Shown in pieces: positions 32,452 to 38,339 of a stretch of 38,339 bases of DNA; the stretch's first letter is position 1; every line of letters starts with the position of its first letter. Below the pieces are notes generated by a model. The model did no database searches, was not told where the DNA came from, and saw nothing but the letters and a program-made list of their open reading frames with translations. The DNA lies in contig JABBNZ010000001.1 of NCBI GenBank assembly GCA_019352035.1, forward strand, positions 153,221-191,559, given 5' to 3'. Source of the DNA: Pseudomonadota bacterium. Its GTDB lineage: Bacteria > Pseudomonadota > Gammaproteobacteria > Steroidobacterales > Steroidobacteraceae. The translations under genes and the position numbers were made by a program.

Positions 32452-33039
32452 ATGACCGAGCGCGAACTGACCGCCGCGGACTGGCGGGGCTACTGCGAGG
32501 CGCAGTTTCCACAGGGAAGCTGGAGCTTCGACGACAATGTGCTGCGCGCGGTGGCGGCGGCCCCGCCAGTGGATCTCATCACACGCGAGCGCTTGCGCGA
32601 CTTCACGCTCCATTTCGAGTGGCGATTGCCGCGCGGGGGCAACTCCGGCGTGCTCTATCGGGTCGGCGAGCAGCTCGGGCATTCGTGGCAGTCCGGACCC
32701 GAGATGCAGCTCCTCGATGACGAGCACCACCAGGATGGCGCCAATGCGCTCACTTCCTGCGGAGCGCTCTACGGCCTCATCGCCCCGTGGCACGATCAGC
32801 GCGACATCGCCAACGCATACCACGGCGGGCGGCTCATCGTGCAGGGCAGCAGAGTCGAGCACTGGATCGATGAGGTCCAGGTGCTCGGCTACGACCTCGG
32901 GAGCGAGGAGGTGCGGGAGCGGGTGGGGCGCAGCAAATTCCGCGAATATCCGCAGTTCGCGCGTCTGGAAGCAGGGCACATCGCTCTGCAGCACCATGGC
33001 ACGGAAGCCTGGTTCCGCCGCATCCGGATCGAGACCTAG
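32452..33039 (+). CDS. DUF1080 (3-keto-disaccharide hydrolase-like) protein
   Basis: Protein of 195 residues forming a single DUF1080 beta-sandwich of the concanavalin/LamG type. Family marks are LTAADWRGY, DFTLHFEWRLPRGGNSGVLYR, SGPEMQLLDDEHH, SCGALYGLIAP and HIALQHHGTEAWFRRIRI at the C-terminus. Some DUF1080 proteins hydrolyse 3-keto-glucosides. Most members are exported; this one has no signal peptide and looks cytoplasmic or mis-started, though no better upstream start exists. It stands alone between mtgA and the convergent prfA, so its role here is unclear. Confidence 0.85.
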   Translation: MTERELTAADWRGYCEAQFPQGSWSFDDNVLRAVAAAPPVDLITRERLRDFTLHFEWRLPRGGNSGVLYRVGEQLGHSWQSGPEMQLLDDEHHQDGANALTSCGALYGLIAPWHDQRDIANAYHGGRLIVQGSRVEHWIDEVQVLGYDLGSEEVRERVGRSKFREYPQFARLEAGHIALQHHGTEAWFRRIRIET

Positions 33040-33041
33040 TT

Positions 33042-33125
33042 CATGCGCTGGAGCGATGCGCTGCGCAGTCCCCGCTGCGCGCAAAGCTCCGGGGCGGCCA
33101 TCCGTAGCCGCCCGTGCGGCGCATG
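33042..33125. repeat. Branched palindromic element enclosed by CATGCGC/GCGCATG
   Basis: CATGCGC (33042-33048) pairs with GCGCATG (33119-33125). Inside are two arms: GGAGC/GCTCC enclosing GCGCAG/CTGCGC (about 33050-33089), and GGGCGGC/GCCGCCC with loop CATCCGTA (33092-33113). The whole can fold as a three-way junction just after the DUF1080 stop. The loop ATCCGT also occurs, on the opposite strand, in the second hairpin of copy 3. Confidence 0.55.
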
Positions 33126-33135
33126 CGTCGCGCCG

Positions 33136-33222
33136 TGCCCGGCCCAGCGCGCCTCGAGGAAAAAGCATGGTCTTTGCTCGAGGCTGCGCCACCTGCGGCG
33201 GCGGGGCACATCCCTGTGCCCG
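33136..33222. repeat. Intergenic mosaic repeat, copy 2 (tail + hairpin H2 + module B)
   Basis: Inverted relative to copy 1 and lacking H1. TGCCCGGCCCAGCGC (33136-33150) is the exact reverse complement of 8731-8745. H2 (33151-33184) has the same 34-base length as copy 1, with outer arms GCCTCGAG/CTCGAGGC in place of GCTTTGGG/CCCAAAGC and a near-identical centre (AAAAAGC, R, TGGT). Module B (33188-33222) contains GGGCAC/GTGCCC around ATCCCT. It lies between the convergent DUF1080 gene and prfA. Confidence 0.75.
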
Positions 33223-33248
33223 GCGCGCGCCGAACGATAGGCAACCCG

Positions 33249-34328
33249 TCACTCAAGCTCGGCGAGGAGCTCCGCCTGGTGCTCCTGCTGCAGCGCATCG
33301 AGCAGCTCATCGAGATCGCCATCCATGACCTGCGCCAGCTTGTAGAGCGTGAGGTTGATCCGATGGTCGGTGACCCGGCCCTGCGGAAAGTTGTAGGTGC
33401 GGATGCGCTCGGAGCGGTCGCCGCTGCCGACCTGCAGGCGCCGCCTCTGCGCCTGCGCGCTGCGCTGCTTCTCCTCCTCCGCGGCGGTCAGCCGGGCACC
33501 GAGCAGCTTCATCGCGCGGGAGCGATTCTTGTGCTGCGAGCGCTCATCCTGACACTCCACCACGATGCCGGTCGGCAGGTGGGTGATGCGCACGGCGGAA
33601 TCGGTCTTGTTGACGTGCTGTCCGCCGGCGCCCGAGGAGCGGTAGGTATCGACGCGCAGGTCGGCCGGATTGATCGGCACTTCCTCGATCTCGTCGAGCT
33701 CCGGCAGGATCGCGACGGTGCATGCCGAGGTATGGATGCGGCCCTGCGCCTCCGTCTGCGGGACCCGCTGCACCCGGTGAGTGCCGGATTCGAACTTCAG
33801 GCGTGAGAATGCCCCGCGGCCGGCGATGCGGCTGATGATCTCCTTGTAGCCGCCGTGCTCGCCCGGACTCTCGCTCAGCACCTCGCACGATAACCCTTTG
33901 GACTCGGCATAGCGGGAGTACATGCGAAACAGATCGCCCGCGAAGAGTGCAGCCTCGTCGCCGCCGGTGCCGGCGCGCACCTCCAGGTAGAGGCCTTTGT
34001 CATCGCGCGGATCCTTGGGGATCAGGAGCGATCGCAGCTCCGCTTCCGCCGCGGCGAGGCCCGTGCGCAGGCGCTCGACTTCCTCCTGGCCGAGAGACCG
34101 CATGTCCGCGTCCGGATCTGCGAGCATGTCGCGCACCGCCGCGAGGTCGCGCTCGAGCTCGTGGTAGTGCCGCAGGCGCACCGCGAGCGGCTCGAGGCGC
34201 GCGTACTCGACGGAGAGGTCCCGGAATTGCGGCGAGCCCCCGGCGATGTCGGCGGTGGTGAGCAGCCGGCCGACCTCCTCGAAGCGATCGGTGAGCTTCT
34301 CGAGCCGCTGGCGAATGGATTCCTTCAT
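33249..34328 (-). CDS. prfA: Peptide chain release factor 1
   Basis: Class I release factor of 359 residues that reads UAA and UAG. The catalytic GGQ lies in [17 protein letters not shown] (Gln237), the residue PrmC methylates. The stop-codon recognition motif is PQT (in [17 protein letters not shown]), where E. coli has PAT; the flanking pattern is RF1, not RF2. ATG 34328 gives [12 protein letters not shown]; the open frame further upstream overlaps the divergent TPR gene. A -10-like TGTAAT ends 9 bases before the ATG. The usual neighbours hemA and prmC are not adjacent. Confidence 0.96.
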   Translation of the reverse strand: MKESIRQRLEKLTDRFEEVGRLLTTADIAGGSPQFRDLSVEYARLEPLAVRLRHYHELERDLAAVRDMLADPDADMRSLGQEEVERLRTGLAAAEAELRSLLIPKDPRDDKGLYLEVRAGTGGDEAALFAGDLFRMYSRYAESKGLSCEVLSESPGEHGGYKEIISRIAGRGAFSRLKFESGTHRVQRVPQTEAQGRIHTSACTVAILPELDEIEEVPINPADLRVDTYRSSGAGGQHVNKTDSAVRITHLPTGIVVECQDERSQHKNRSRAMKLLGARLTAAEEEKQRSAQAQRRRLQVGSGDRSERIRTYNFPQGRVTDHRINLTLYKLAQVMDGDLDELLDALQQEHQAELLAELE

Positions 34329-34337
34329 CGGATGGGT

Positions 34338-34343
34338 ATTACA
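34338..34343 (-). promoter_or_regulatory. -10-like TGTAAT before prfA
   Basis: Minus-strand TGTAAT (34343-34338) ends 9 bases before ATG 34328. A second candidate, TACAAT (34379-34374), lies further up and would give a leader of about 38 bases. Neither has a good -35. Confidence 0.35.
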
Positions 34344-34396
34344 GAGATGGCGGCGCCCCGGGAAACGGCGCGCATTGTAGGCCATGCGCGCGGGGC

Positions 34397-34412
34397 GGGG
34401 AGGCTCTATAGT
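34397..34412 (+). promoter_or_regulatory. Competing start signals of the TPR gene
   Basis: GGGGAGG (34397-34403) lies 7 bases before GTG 34411, a good Shine-Dalgarno. TATAGT (34407-34412, 5 of 6 to a -10) ends 7 bases before the in-frame GTG 34420. Both cannot be used by one transcript starting at the TATAGT promoter; the first start is chosen here. Confidence 0.4.
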
Positions 34413-36132
34413 GGTGCGTGTGCGTCCCCTGATCAGCCCCCGCCGCATTCTCCTTCCCGCCCTCTGCGCAGCGGTCGCGGCGGGCTGCGCCACCGCGCCC
34501 GAGAAGCCGGCGCCGCCGTTGAAGCCGGACGCCGCCGCCCTGACCATCGTTGCGGAGATCGCCCTGCAGCGCGGCGATTGCAGGACGGCCTCCGAGACCT
34601 ACGCGAAGGCGGCGCTACTGGCTTCCGCGCCGGTGGCGCAGCGGGCGAGCGAGGTCGGACTCGCCTGCGAGGACCTGCCTGCGGCCTGGACCTCCGTGCG
34701 ACGCTGGCGCGAGCTCGCACCTCAGAGCCGGGAAGCTCAGGCGATGTACGCGACCGTTGCGCTGAAGCTCTATCGCATCGCCGATGCCCGCGCGGCCGTG
34801 AAGGCGTATTTCAATGAGACTGCGCCGCTGAAGGAAGGTCCGGGCGCCAAGAGCGCCGCCGGCGGCGACCGTGGACTGGCTGAGCTCGTCACTCTGCTGC
34901 TCGAGGAATGCGAGCCGCCGGAGGTGTTTGCAGCGCTGCACGGCGTGATCGACACGGCGGGGGCCCCGCCTGCGCGGCTGACCCTTCTCGGGGAGCTGGC
35001 GCTCGAAGCCTATGACGCCCGCGCGGCCCAAGGGTACGCGCTGCGCGCCGTGCGCAAGAGCCCGAAGGACTACCGGGCGAATCGCCTGCTCGCGCGAGCC
35101 TATGTGGTGCTGGGGGAGCCTGCCGAAGCGATCGCGGCGGCGCAAGCCTTGATGCGGGAGGAGCCGCAGCGGGGCATGTTCGAGCTGGCGGACCTCTACC
35201 AGGCGCTCGGCCGGGTCGAGGAAGCTCACCAGGAGCTCGAGCGGCTGCGTGCCAGCGACGCCCCGCGCACGGAGGTTGACCGGCGCCTAGCGGTGCTGGC
35301 GTTCGATTCCGGCGACCTGCGCGAGGCGCAGCAGAGGTTCGCCGCCCTCGCCGAGAGCGGCGGGGCGAATGAGAGCGCGCTGATGTATCTCTCGGACATC
35401 GCAGCCCGGGAAGGTGATGTCGATGCTGCGCTCGCCGGTTACGGCAAGCTCGCGGATTCCTCACTCGCCCTGCAGGCGCGCGAGAGGGCGGCGGCACTGC
35501 TGTTGGCTTCTCATCGCGAGGCCGCGGCGCTGGCGCTCTTCCAGGGATATGCGAGGCAGCATCCCGAGGATGTCATCGATCTGACGGTCGCGGAGGCGCA
35601 GGTTCTGGGCAGTCACGGCCGCGCCGCCGCGGCGCTGAAACTGCTGGATACCGCCCTGCGATCCCATCCCGAGCACCCGGCCCTGGAATACCAGCGCGCC
35701 ATCGCCCTCGAGCAGGCCGGTCAGGTGAGTGAGGCCGTGCAGGCGCTGGAGCGGCTCCTCGCCCAACGGCCCGGCGATCCCACGGTGTTGAATGCGCTCG
35801 GGTTCACGCTCGCCGATCATCACCTGCAGCTGCCGCGGGCGCAGTCGCTGATCCGCCGCGCTCTCGCGCAGATGCCGGACAACCCCGCCGTGCTCGACAG
35901 CCTGGGCTGGGTGCGCCTGCGCCGCGGCGATGCGGCCGGCGCCGTGCCGCCGCTCGAGCGCGCGTACGGCATCAGCCACGATGCGCAGATCGCGGCGCAC
36001 TGGGGCGAGGCGCTGTGGGCAACGGGCCGGCATGAGGCCGCGCGCAAGGTCTGGGCGGAGGCGCTGGCGCGCAATCCTGGCTCAAAATCGCTGCGGACGG
36101 TGGTCGCCCGCTTCATTCCGAATGCGAAATAA
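34411..36132 (+). CDS. TPR-repeat lipoprotein upstream of lolB
   Basis: Envelope protein of 573 residues. A signal peptide ends in VAAGC (Cys26, lipobox-like), then about a dozen helical TPR-type repeats, clearest in the C-terminal half ([60 protein letters not shown]). TPR lipoproteins at this spot next to lolB are common in gammaproteobacteria; the function is not established, a scaffold role in envelope assembly being plausible. GTG 34411 has a good ribosome site; ATG 34384 and GTG 34420 are alternatives. lolB overlaps its 3' end by 11 bases. Confidence 0.86.
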   Translation: MVRVRPLISPRRILLPALCAAVAAGCATAPEKPAPPLKPDAAALTIVAEIALQRGDCRTASETYAKAALLASAPVAQRASEVGLACEDLPAAWTSVRRWRELAPQSREAQAMYATVALKLYRIADARAAVKAYFNETAPLKEGPGAKSAAGGDRGLAELVTLLLEECEPPEVFAALHGVIDTAGAPPARLTLLGELALEAYDARAAQGYALRAVRKSPKDYRANRLLARAYVVLGEPAEAIAAAQALMREEPQRGMFELADLYQALGRVEEAHQELERLRASDAPRTEVDRRLAVLAFDSGDLREAQQRFAALAESGGANESALMYLSDIAAREGDVDAALAGYGKLADSSLALQARERAAALLLASHREAAALALFQGYARQHPEDVIDLTVAEAQVLGSHGRAAAALKLLDTALRSHPEHPALEYQRAIALEQAGQVSEAVQALERLLAQRPGDPTVLNALGFTLADHHLQLPRAQSLIRRALAQMPDNPAVLDSLGWVRLRRGDAAGAVPPLERAYGISHDAQIAAHWGEALWATGRHEAARKVWAEALARNPGSKSLRTVVARFIPNAK

Positions 36133-36733
36133 CTTCCGATTCCTTCCTCCCGGGCTCCTGTGGGCCGGCGCGGTGCTGGTGTTGACGCTCGCGGGCTGTC
36201 AGACCGTGCCCGTCGCTCCGGCGCCGACGGTCGCATGGAGTGTCCGGCGCCCGGCTCTCCAGACTCTCAATCGGTTCGGCCTCAACGGACGCGTCGCGGT
36301 CGCCGTCGGCGACCAGGGGTTCGATGCGGGGCTTCGGTGGGCGCAGTCCGGCGCGATGACGCACCTCGCGCTCACCGGGCCGCTCGGTGCCGGGGGCGTG
36401 GAAATCACCGCGAATGGGGCGAATCTGAGCGTCATCACCTCGAGCGGCAAGCGCATGGGCAATGCCGCGGCGCGTGAAGAGCTCGAGGACAAGCTTGGCT
36501 TCGAGCCCCCGCTCGCGAGCATTCGCTACTGGGTTCTCGGCGTGCCGGATCCCGCCGCGCCCGCGTCCGTGCGGCTCGATGCCCAACAGCGTCTCACCGA
36601 GCTGACACAGGACGGATGGCGGGTCGAATACATCTCCTACATGTCCGTGGGCGCGGAATGGCTGCCGCGGCTGCTGACGCTGCGCCGGGCGGGAGTGCGT
36701 GTGCGGATGATCGTCGAGGCGTGGCAGCTTTGA
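36122..36733 (+). CDS. lolB: Outer-membrane lipoprotein receptor LolB
   Basis: Lipoprotein of 203 residues that accepts lipoproteins from the periplasmic carrier LolA and inserts them in the outer membrane. The signal peptide ends in LTLAGC (Cys26). Following segments match the family: NRFGLNGRVAVAVGDQGFDAGLRW (as FGLNGRVAVAVGDQGF and GLRWAQSG), HLALTGPLGAGGVEI, SIRYWVLGVPDP, and a C-terminal [14 protein letters not shown] 36122 overlaps the TPR gene; ispE begins within its last codons. Confidence 0.92.
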   Translation: MRNNFRFLPPGLLWAGAVLVLTLAGCQTVPVAPAPTVAWSVRRPALQTLNRFGLNGRVAVAVGDQGFDAGLRWAQSGAMTHLALTGPLGAGGVEITANGANLSVITSSGKRMGNAAAREELEDKLGFEPPLASIRYWVLGVPDPAAPASVRLDAQQRLTELTQDGWRVEYISYMSVGAEWLPRLLTLRRAGVRVRMIVEAWQL

Positions 36734-37572
36734 CTCGCGGCGAGACCTTGTGGCCGGCGCCGGCCAAGCTCAATCTCTTCCTCCACGTCACCGGCAGGCG
36801 CGCGGACGGTTACCATGAGCTGCAGACCGTCTTTCAGCTCATCGATCTATGCGATACCGTGGGCGTGGCGGCGCGCGAGGACGGCGCGATCGAACGTCCC
36901 GAGGGGCCGGCGGACGTGCCGCCGGAATCGGACCTCGTGGTCCGCGCGGCGCGCGCCCTGCAGGCGGCGACCGGGACGCGCCTGGGCGCGACACTGCGGG
37001 TGCGCAAGCGGATCCCGATGGGAGGGGGTCTCGGGGGCGGCAGCTCCGATGCGGCCACCACCCTGCTGGCGCTCAACTCGCTCTGGGGCTGCCGGCTCGG
37101 CCTCGATGAGCTGGCGCGGCTGGGGTTGCCTCTTGGTGCGGATGTGCCTGTATTCGTTAGGGGTTTTTCCGCCTGGGCGGAGGGGGTGGGCGAGCGGCTG
37201 ACCCCCATCGAGCTGCCCGAGCGCTGGTTCGTGGTCATCCATCCGGGGGTCGGAGTGAGTACCCGGGACGTGTTCCAGAGCGCTGAATTGACACGAAATT
37301 CCCCCCTCATCACAATACGCGCCTTTTTCGAGGCCGGCGGTCGCAATGATTGCGAGCCGGTGGTGCGGGCGCGCTATGCCGAGGTGGCGTCGGCGCTCGA
37401 CTGGCTGTCGGGATATGCTCCGGCGCGGCTGACGGGAACCGGCTCCTGTATCTTCGCGTCCTGCGCGACCGCGATCGAGGCGGAGCGCATCGCGGCGCGC
37501 GTACCGGAGGAGTGGACGAGCTTCGTGGCGCGGGGACTGGATATCTCACCGGCGCATCGTTCCCTGACGTAG
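36721..37572 (+). CDS. ispE: 4-diphosphocytidyl-2-C-methyl-D-erythritol kinase
   Basis: GHMP-family kinase of 283 residues, fourth step of the MEP isoprenoid pathway. Substrate motif [23 protein letters not shown] and the ATP-binding glycine loop [20 protein letters not shown] (the first read as [14 protein letters not shown] and [13 protein letters not shown]) are intact, with [12 protein letters not shown] near the C-terminus. GTG 36721 is the only start in frame that gives a normal N-terminus, and it overlaps lolB by 13 bases. tRNA-Gln follows after 17 bases. Confidence 0.95.
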   Translation: MAALTRGETLWPAPAKLNLFLHVTGRRADGYHELQTVFQLIDLCDTVGVAAREDGAIERPEGPADVPPESDLVVRAARALQAATGTRLGATLRVRKRIPMGGGLGGGSSDAATTLLALNSLWGCRLGLDELARLGLPLGADVPVFVRGFSAWAEGVGERLTPIELPERWFVVIHPGVGVSTRDVFQSAELTRNSPLITIRAFFEAGGRNDCEPVVRARYAEVASALDWLSGYAPARLTGTGSCIFASCATAIEAERIAARVPEEWTSFVARGLDISPAHRSLT

Positions 37573-37589
37573 TTGGATGTATCAGCTGC

Positions 37590-37664
37590 TGGGGTGTCGC
37601 CAAGTGGTAAGGCAGCGGGTTTTGATCCCGCCATTCGGAGGTTCGAATCCTTCCACCCCAGCCA
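37590..37664 (+). tRNA. tRNA-Gln, anticodon TTG
   Basis: A 75-base cloverleaf with encoded CCA. Acceptor arms TGGGGTG/CACCCCA, D arm around CCAAGTGGTAAGG, anticodon stem GCGGG/CCCGC with loop TTTTGAT (anticodon TTG, reading CAA/CAG), T arm GGAGG/CCTTC with TTCGAAT, discriminator G, then CCA. The gammaproteobacterial order ispE, tRNA-Gln, prs is conserved here. With gatCAB in the same window, it may be charged via Glu-tRNA(Gln); that depends on whether the genome has GlnRS. Confidence 0.98.
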
Positions 37665-37695
37665 TTCATTTTGAGGCGACGGGCCTGAAGACTCT

Positions 37696-38339
37696 ATGAC
37701 GACGAGCGACACGCTGGCACTTTTTGCCGGCAATGCCAATCCGGCGCTGGCGACGGACATTGCGCGGCATCTGCAGACGCCGCTGGGGCGGGCCTATGTC
37801 GGCCGCTTCAGCGATGGCGAGGTGAACGTCGAGCTGATGGAGAACGTGCGCGGCCGCGACGTCTTCATCGTGCAGCCGACCTGCCCGCCCGCCAACGACA
37901 CGCTGATGGAGCTGCTCGTCATGGTGGATGCATGCCGCCGCGCTTCCGCGGTGCGCATCACCGCGGTCGTACCGTATTTCGGCTACTCGCGGCAGGATCG
38001 CCGGCCCCGGGCGACCCGATCGGCGATCACGGCGAAGCTGGTGGCCAACATGATCGCGAGCGCCGGAGTGACCCGGCTGCTCACGATCGACCTGCATGCG
38101 GAGCAGGTCCAGGGTTTCTTCGACATCCCGGTCGACAACGTCTACGCCTCGCCGGTGCTGCTGGCCGACATCTGGCGCAACCACAGCATGGATGACCTGA
38201 TCGTGGTCAGCCCTGATGTCGGTGGCGTGGTGCGCGCGCGCGCCCTGGCCAAGCGGCTGGACGATGCCGATCTGGCCATCATCGACAAGCGCCGGCCCAA
38301 GGCCAATGTCGCCACGGTGATGAACATCATCGGCGACGT
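37696..38339 (+). CDS. prs: Ribose-phosphate pyrophosphokinase (5' part)
   Basis: Cytoplasmic enzyme making PRPP from ribose-5-phosphate and ATP; the first 214 of about 315 residues lie in the window. Family marks: [58 protein letters not shown], the metal-binding [17 protein letters not shown] and [17 protein letters not shown] 37696 lies 31 bases after tRNA-Gln, without a strong ribosome site. No frameshift is visible up to the window edge. Confidence 0.96.
   Translation, partial: MTTSDTLALFAGNANPALATDIARHLQTPLGRAYVGRFSDGEVNVELMENVRGRDVFIVQPTCPPANDTLMELLVMVDACRRASAVRITAVVPYFGYSRQDRRPRATRSAITAKLVANMIASAGVTRLLTIDLHAEQVQGFFDIPVDNVYASPVLLADIWRNHSMDDLIVVSPDVGGVVRARALAKRLDDADLAIIDKRRPKANVATVMNIIGD

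Overview
The window looks like chromosomal core sequence from a high-GC gammaproteobacterium. Candidate orders are Xanthomonadales, Nevskiales and Steroidobacterales; this is inferred from gene content and order, not from a search. The signs are the lptD/amgK/murU block, gatCAB divergent from mreBCD, the mrdA-rodA-mltB-rlpA-dacA wall operon, and the TPR protein-lolB-ispE-tRNA-Gln-prs block. I see no phage, insertion sequence, CRISPR array or rRNA, and no gene-free stretch longer than about 235 bases.

Layout. 1-3971: lptD (3' end cut by the window edge) diverges over 12 bases from amgK-murU. 4007-5685: lipA-lipB, lipoate synthesis. 5679-8531: a minus-strand cassette of a small His/Cys-rich DUF2946-type protein and a TonB-dependent receptor. 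8765-18993: a long minus-strand elongasome and wall-remodelling cluster, read mreB, mreC, mreD, mrdA, rodA, mltB, rlpA, dacA, then after a strong hairpin terminator dat and ybeD. 19123-22331: gatCAB for tRNA amidotransfer. 22384-23316: hslO. 23393-29195: an ArsR-type regulator fused to a degenerate methyltransferase-like domain, then metF and metH, a self-contained methyl-cycle module. 29287-33039: a membrane protein of unknown role, prmC, ppiB, mtgA and a DUF1080 protein. 33249-34328: prfA. 34411-38339: a TPR lipoprotein, lolB, ispE, tRNA-Gln(TTG) and the 5' part of prs.

Functional themes are envelope building (LPS assembly, peptidoglycan elongation, remodelling and recycling, lipoprotein insertion), cofactor and one-carbon metabolism (lipoate, methionine/folate), and translation support (gatCAB, prfA, prmC, tRNA-Gln). 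Many junctions are ATGA or GTGA overlaps, which suggests translational coupling.

Two patterns are not explained by the genes. First, several intergenic gaps (about 8.6, 29.2, 31.5 and 33.1 kb) carry pieces of one mosaic repeat family. Its hairpin stems differ in sequence between copies yet stay paired, while loops and flanks are conserved; these are compensatory changes, as expected for a selected RNA or DNA structure. Second, many transcription-unit-initial genes have an AT-rich -10-like hexamer ending only 6 to 10 bases before the start codon and no clear Shine-Dalgarno, which suggests leaderless or near-leaderless mRNAs.
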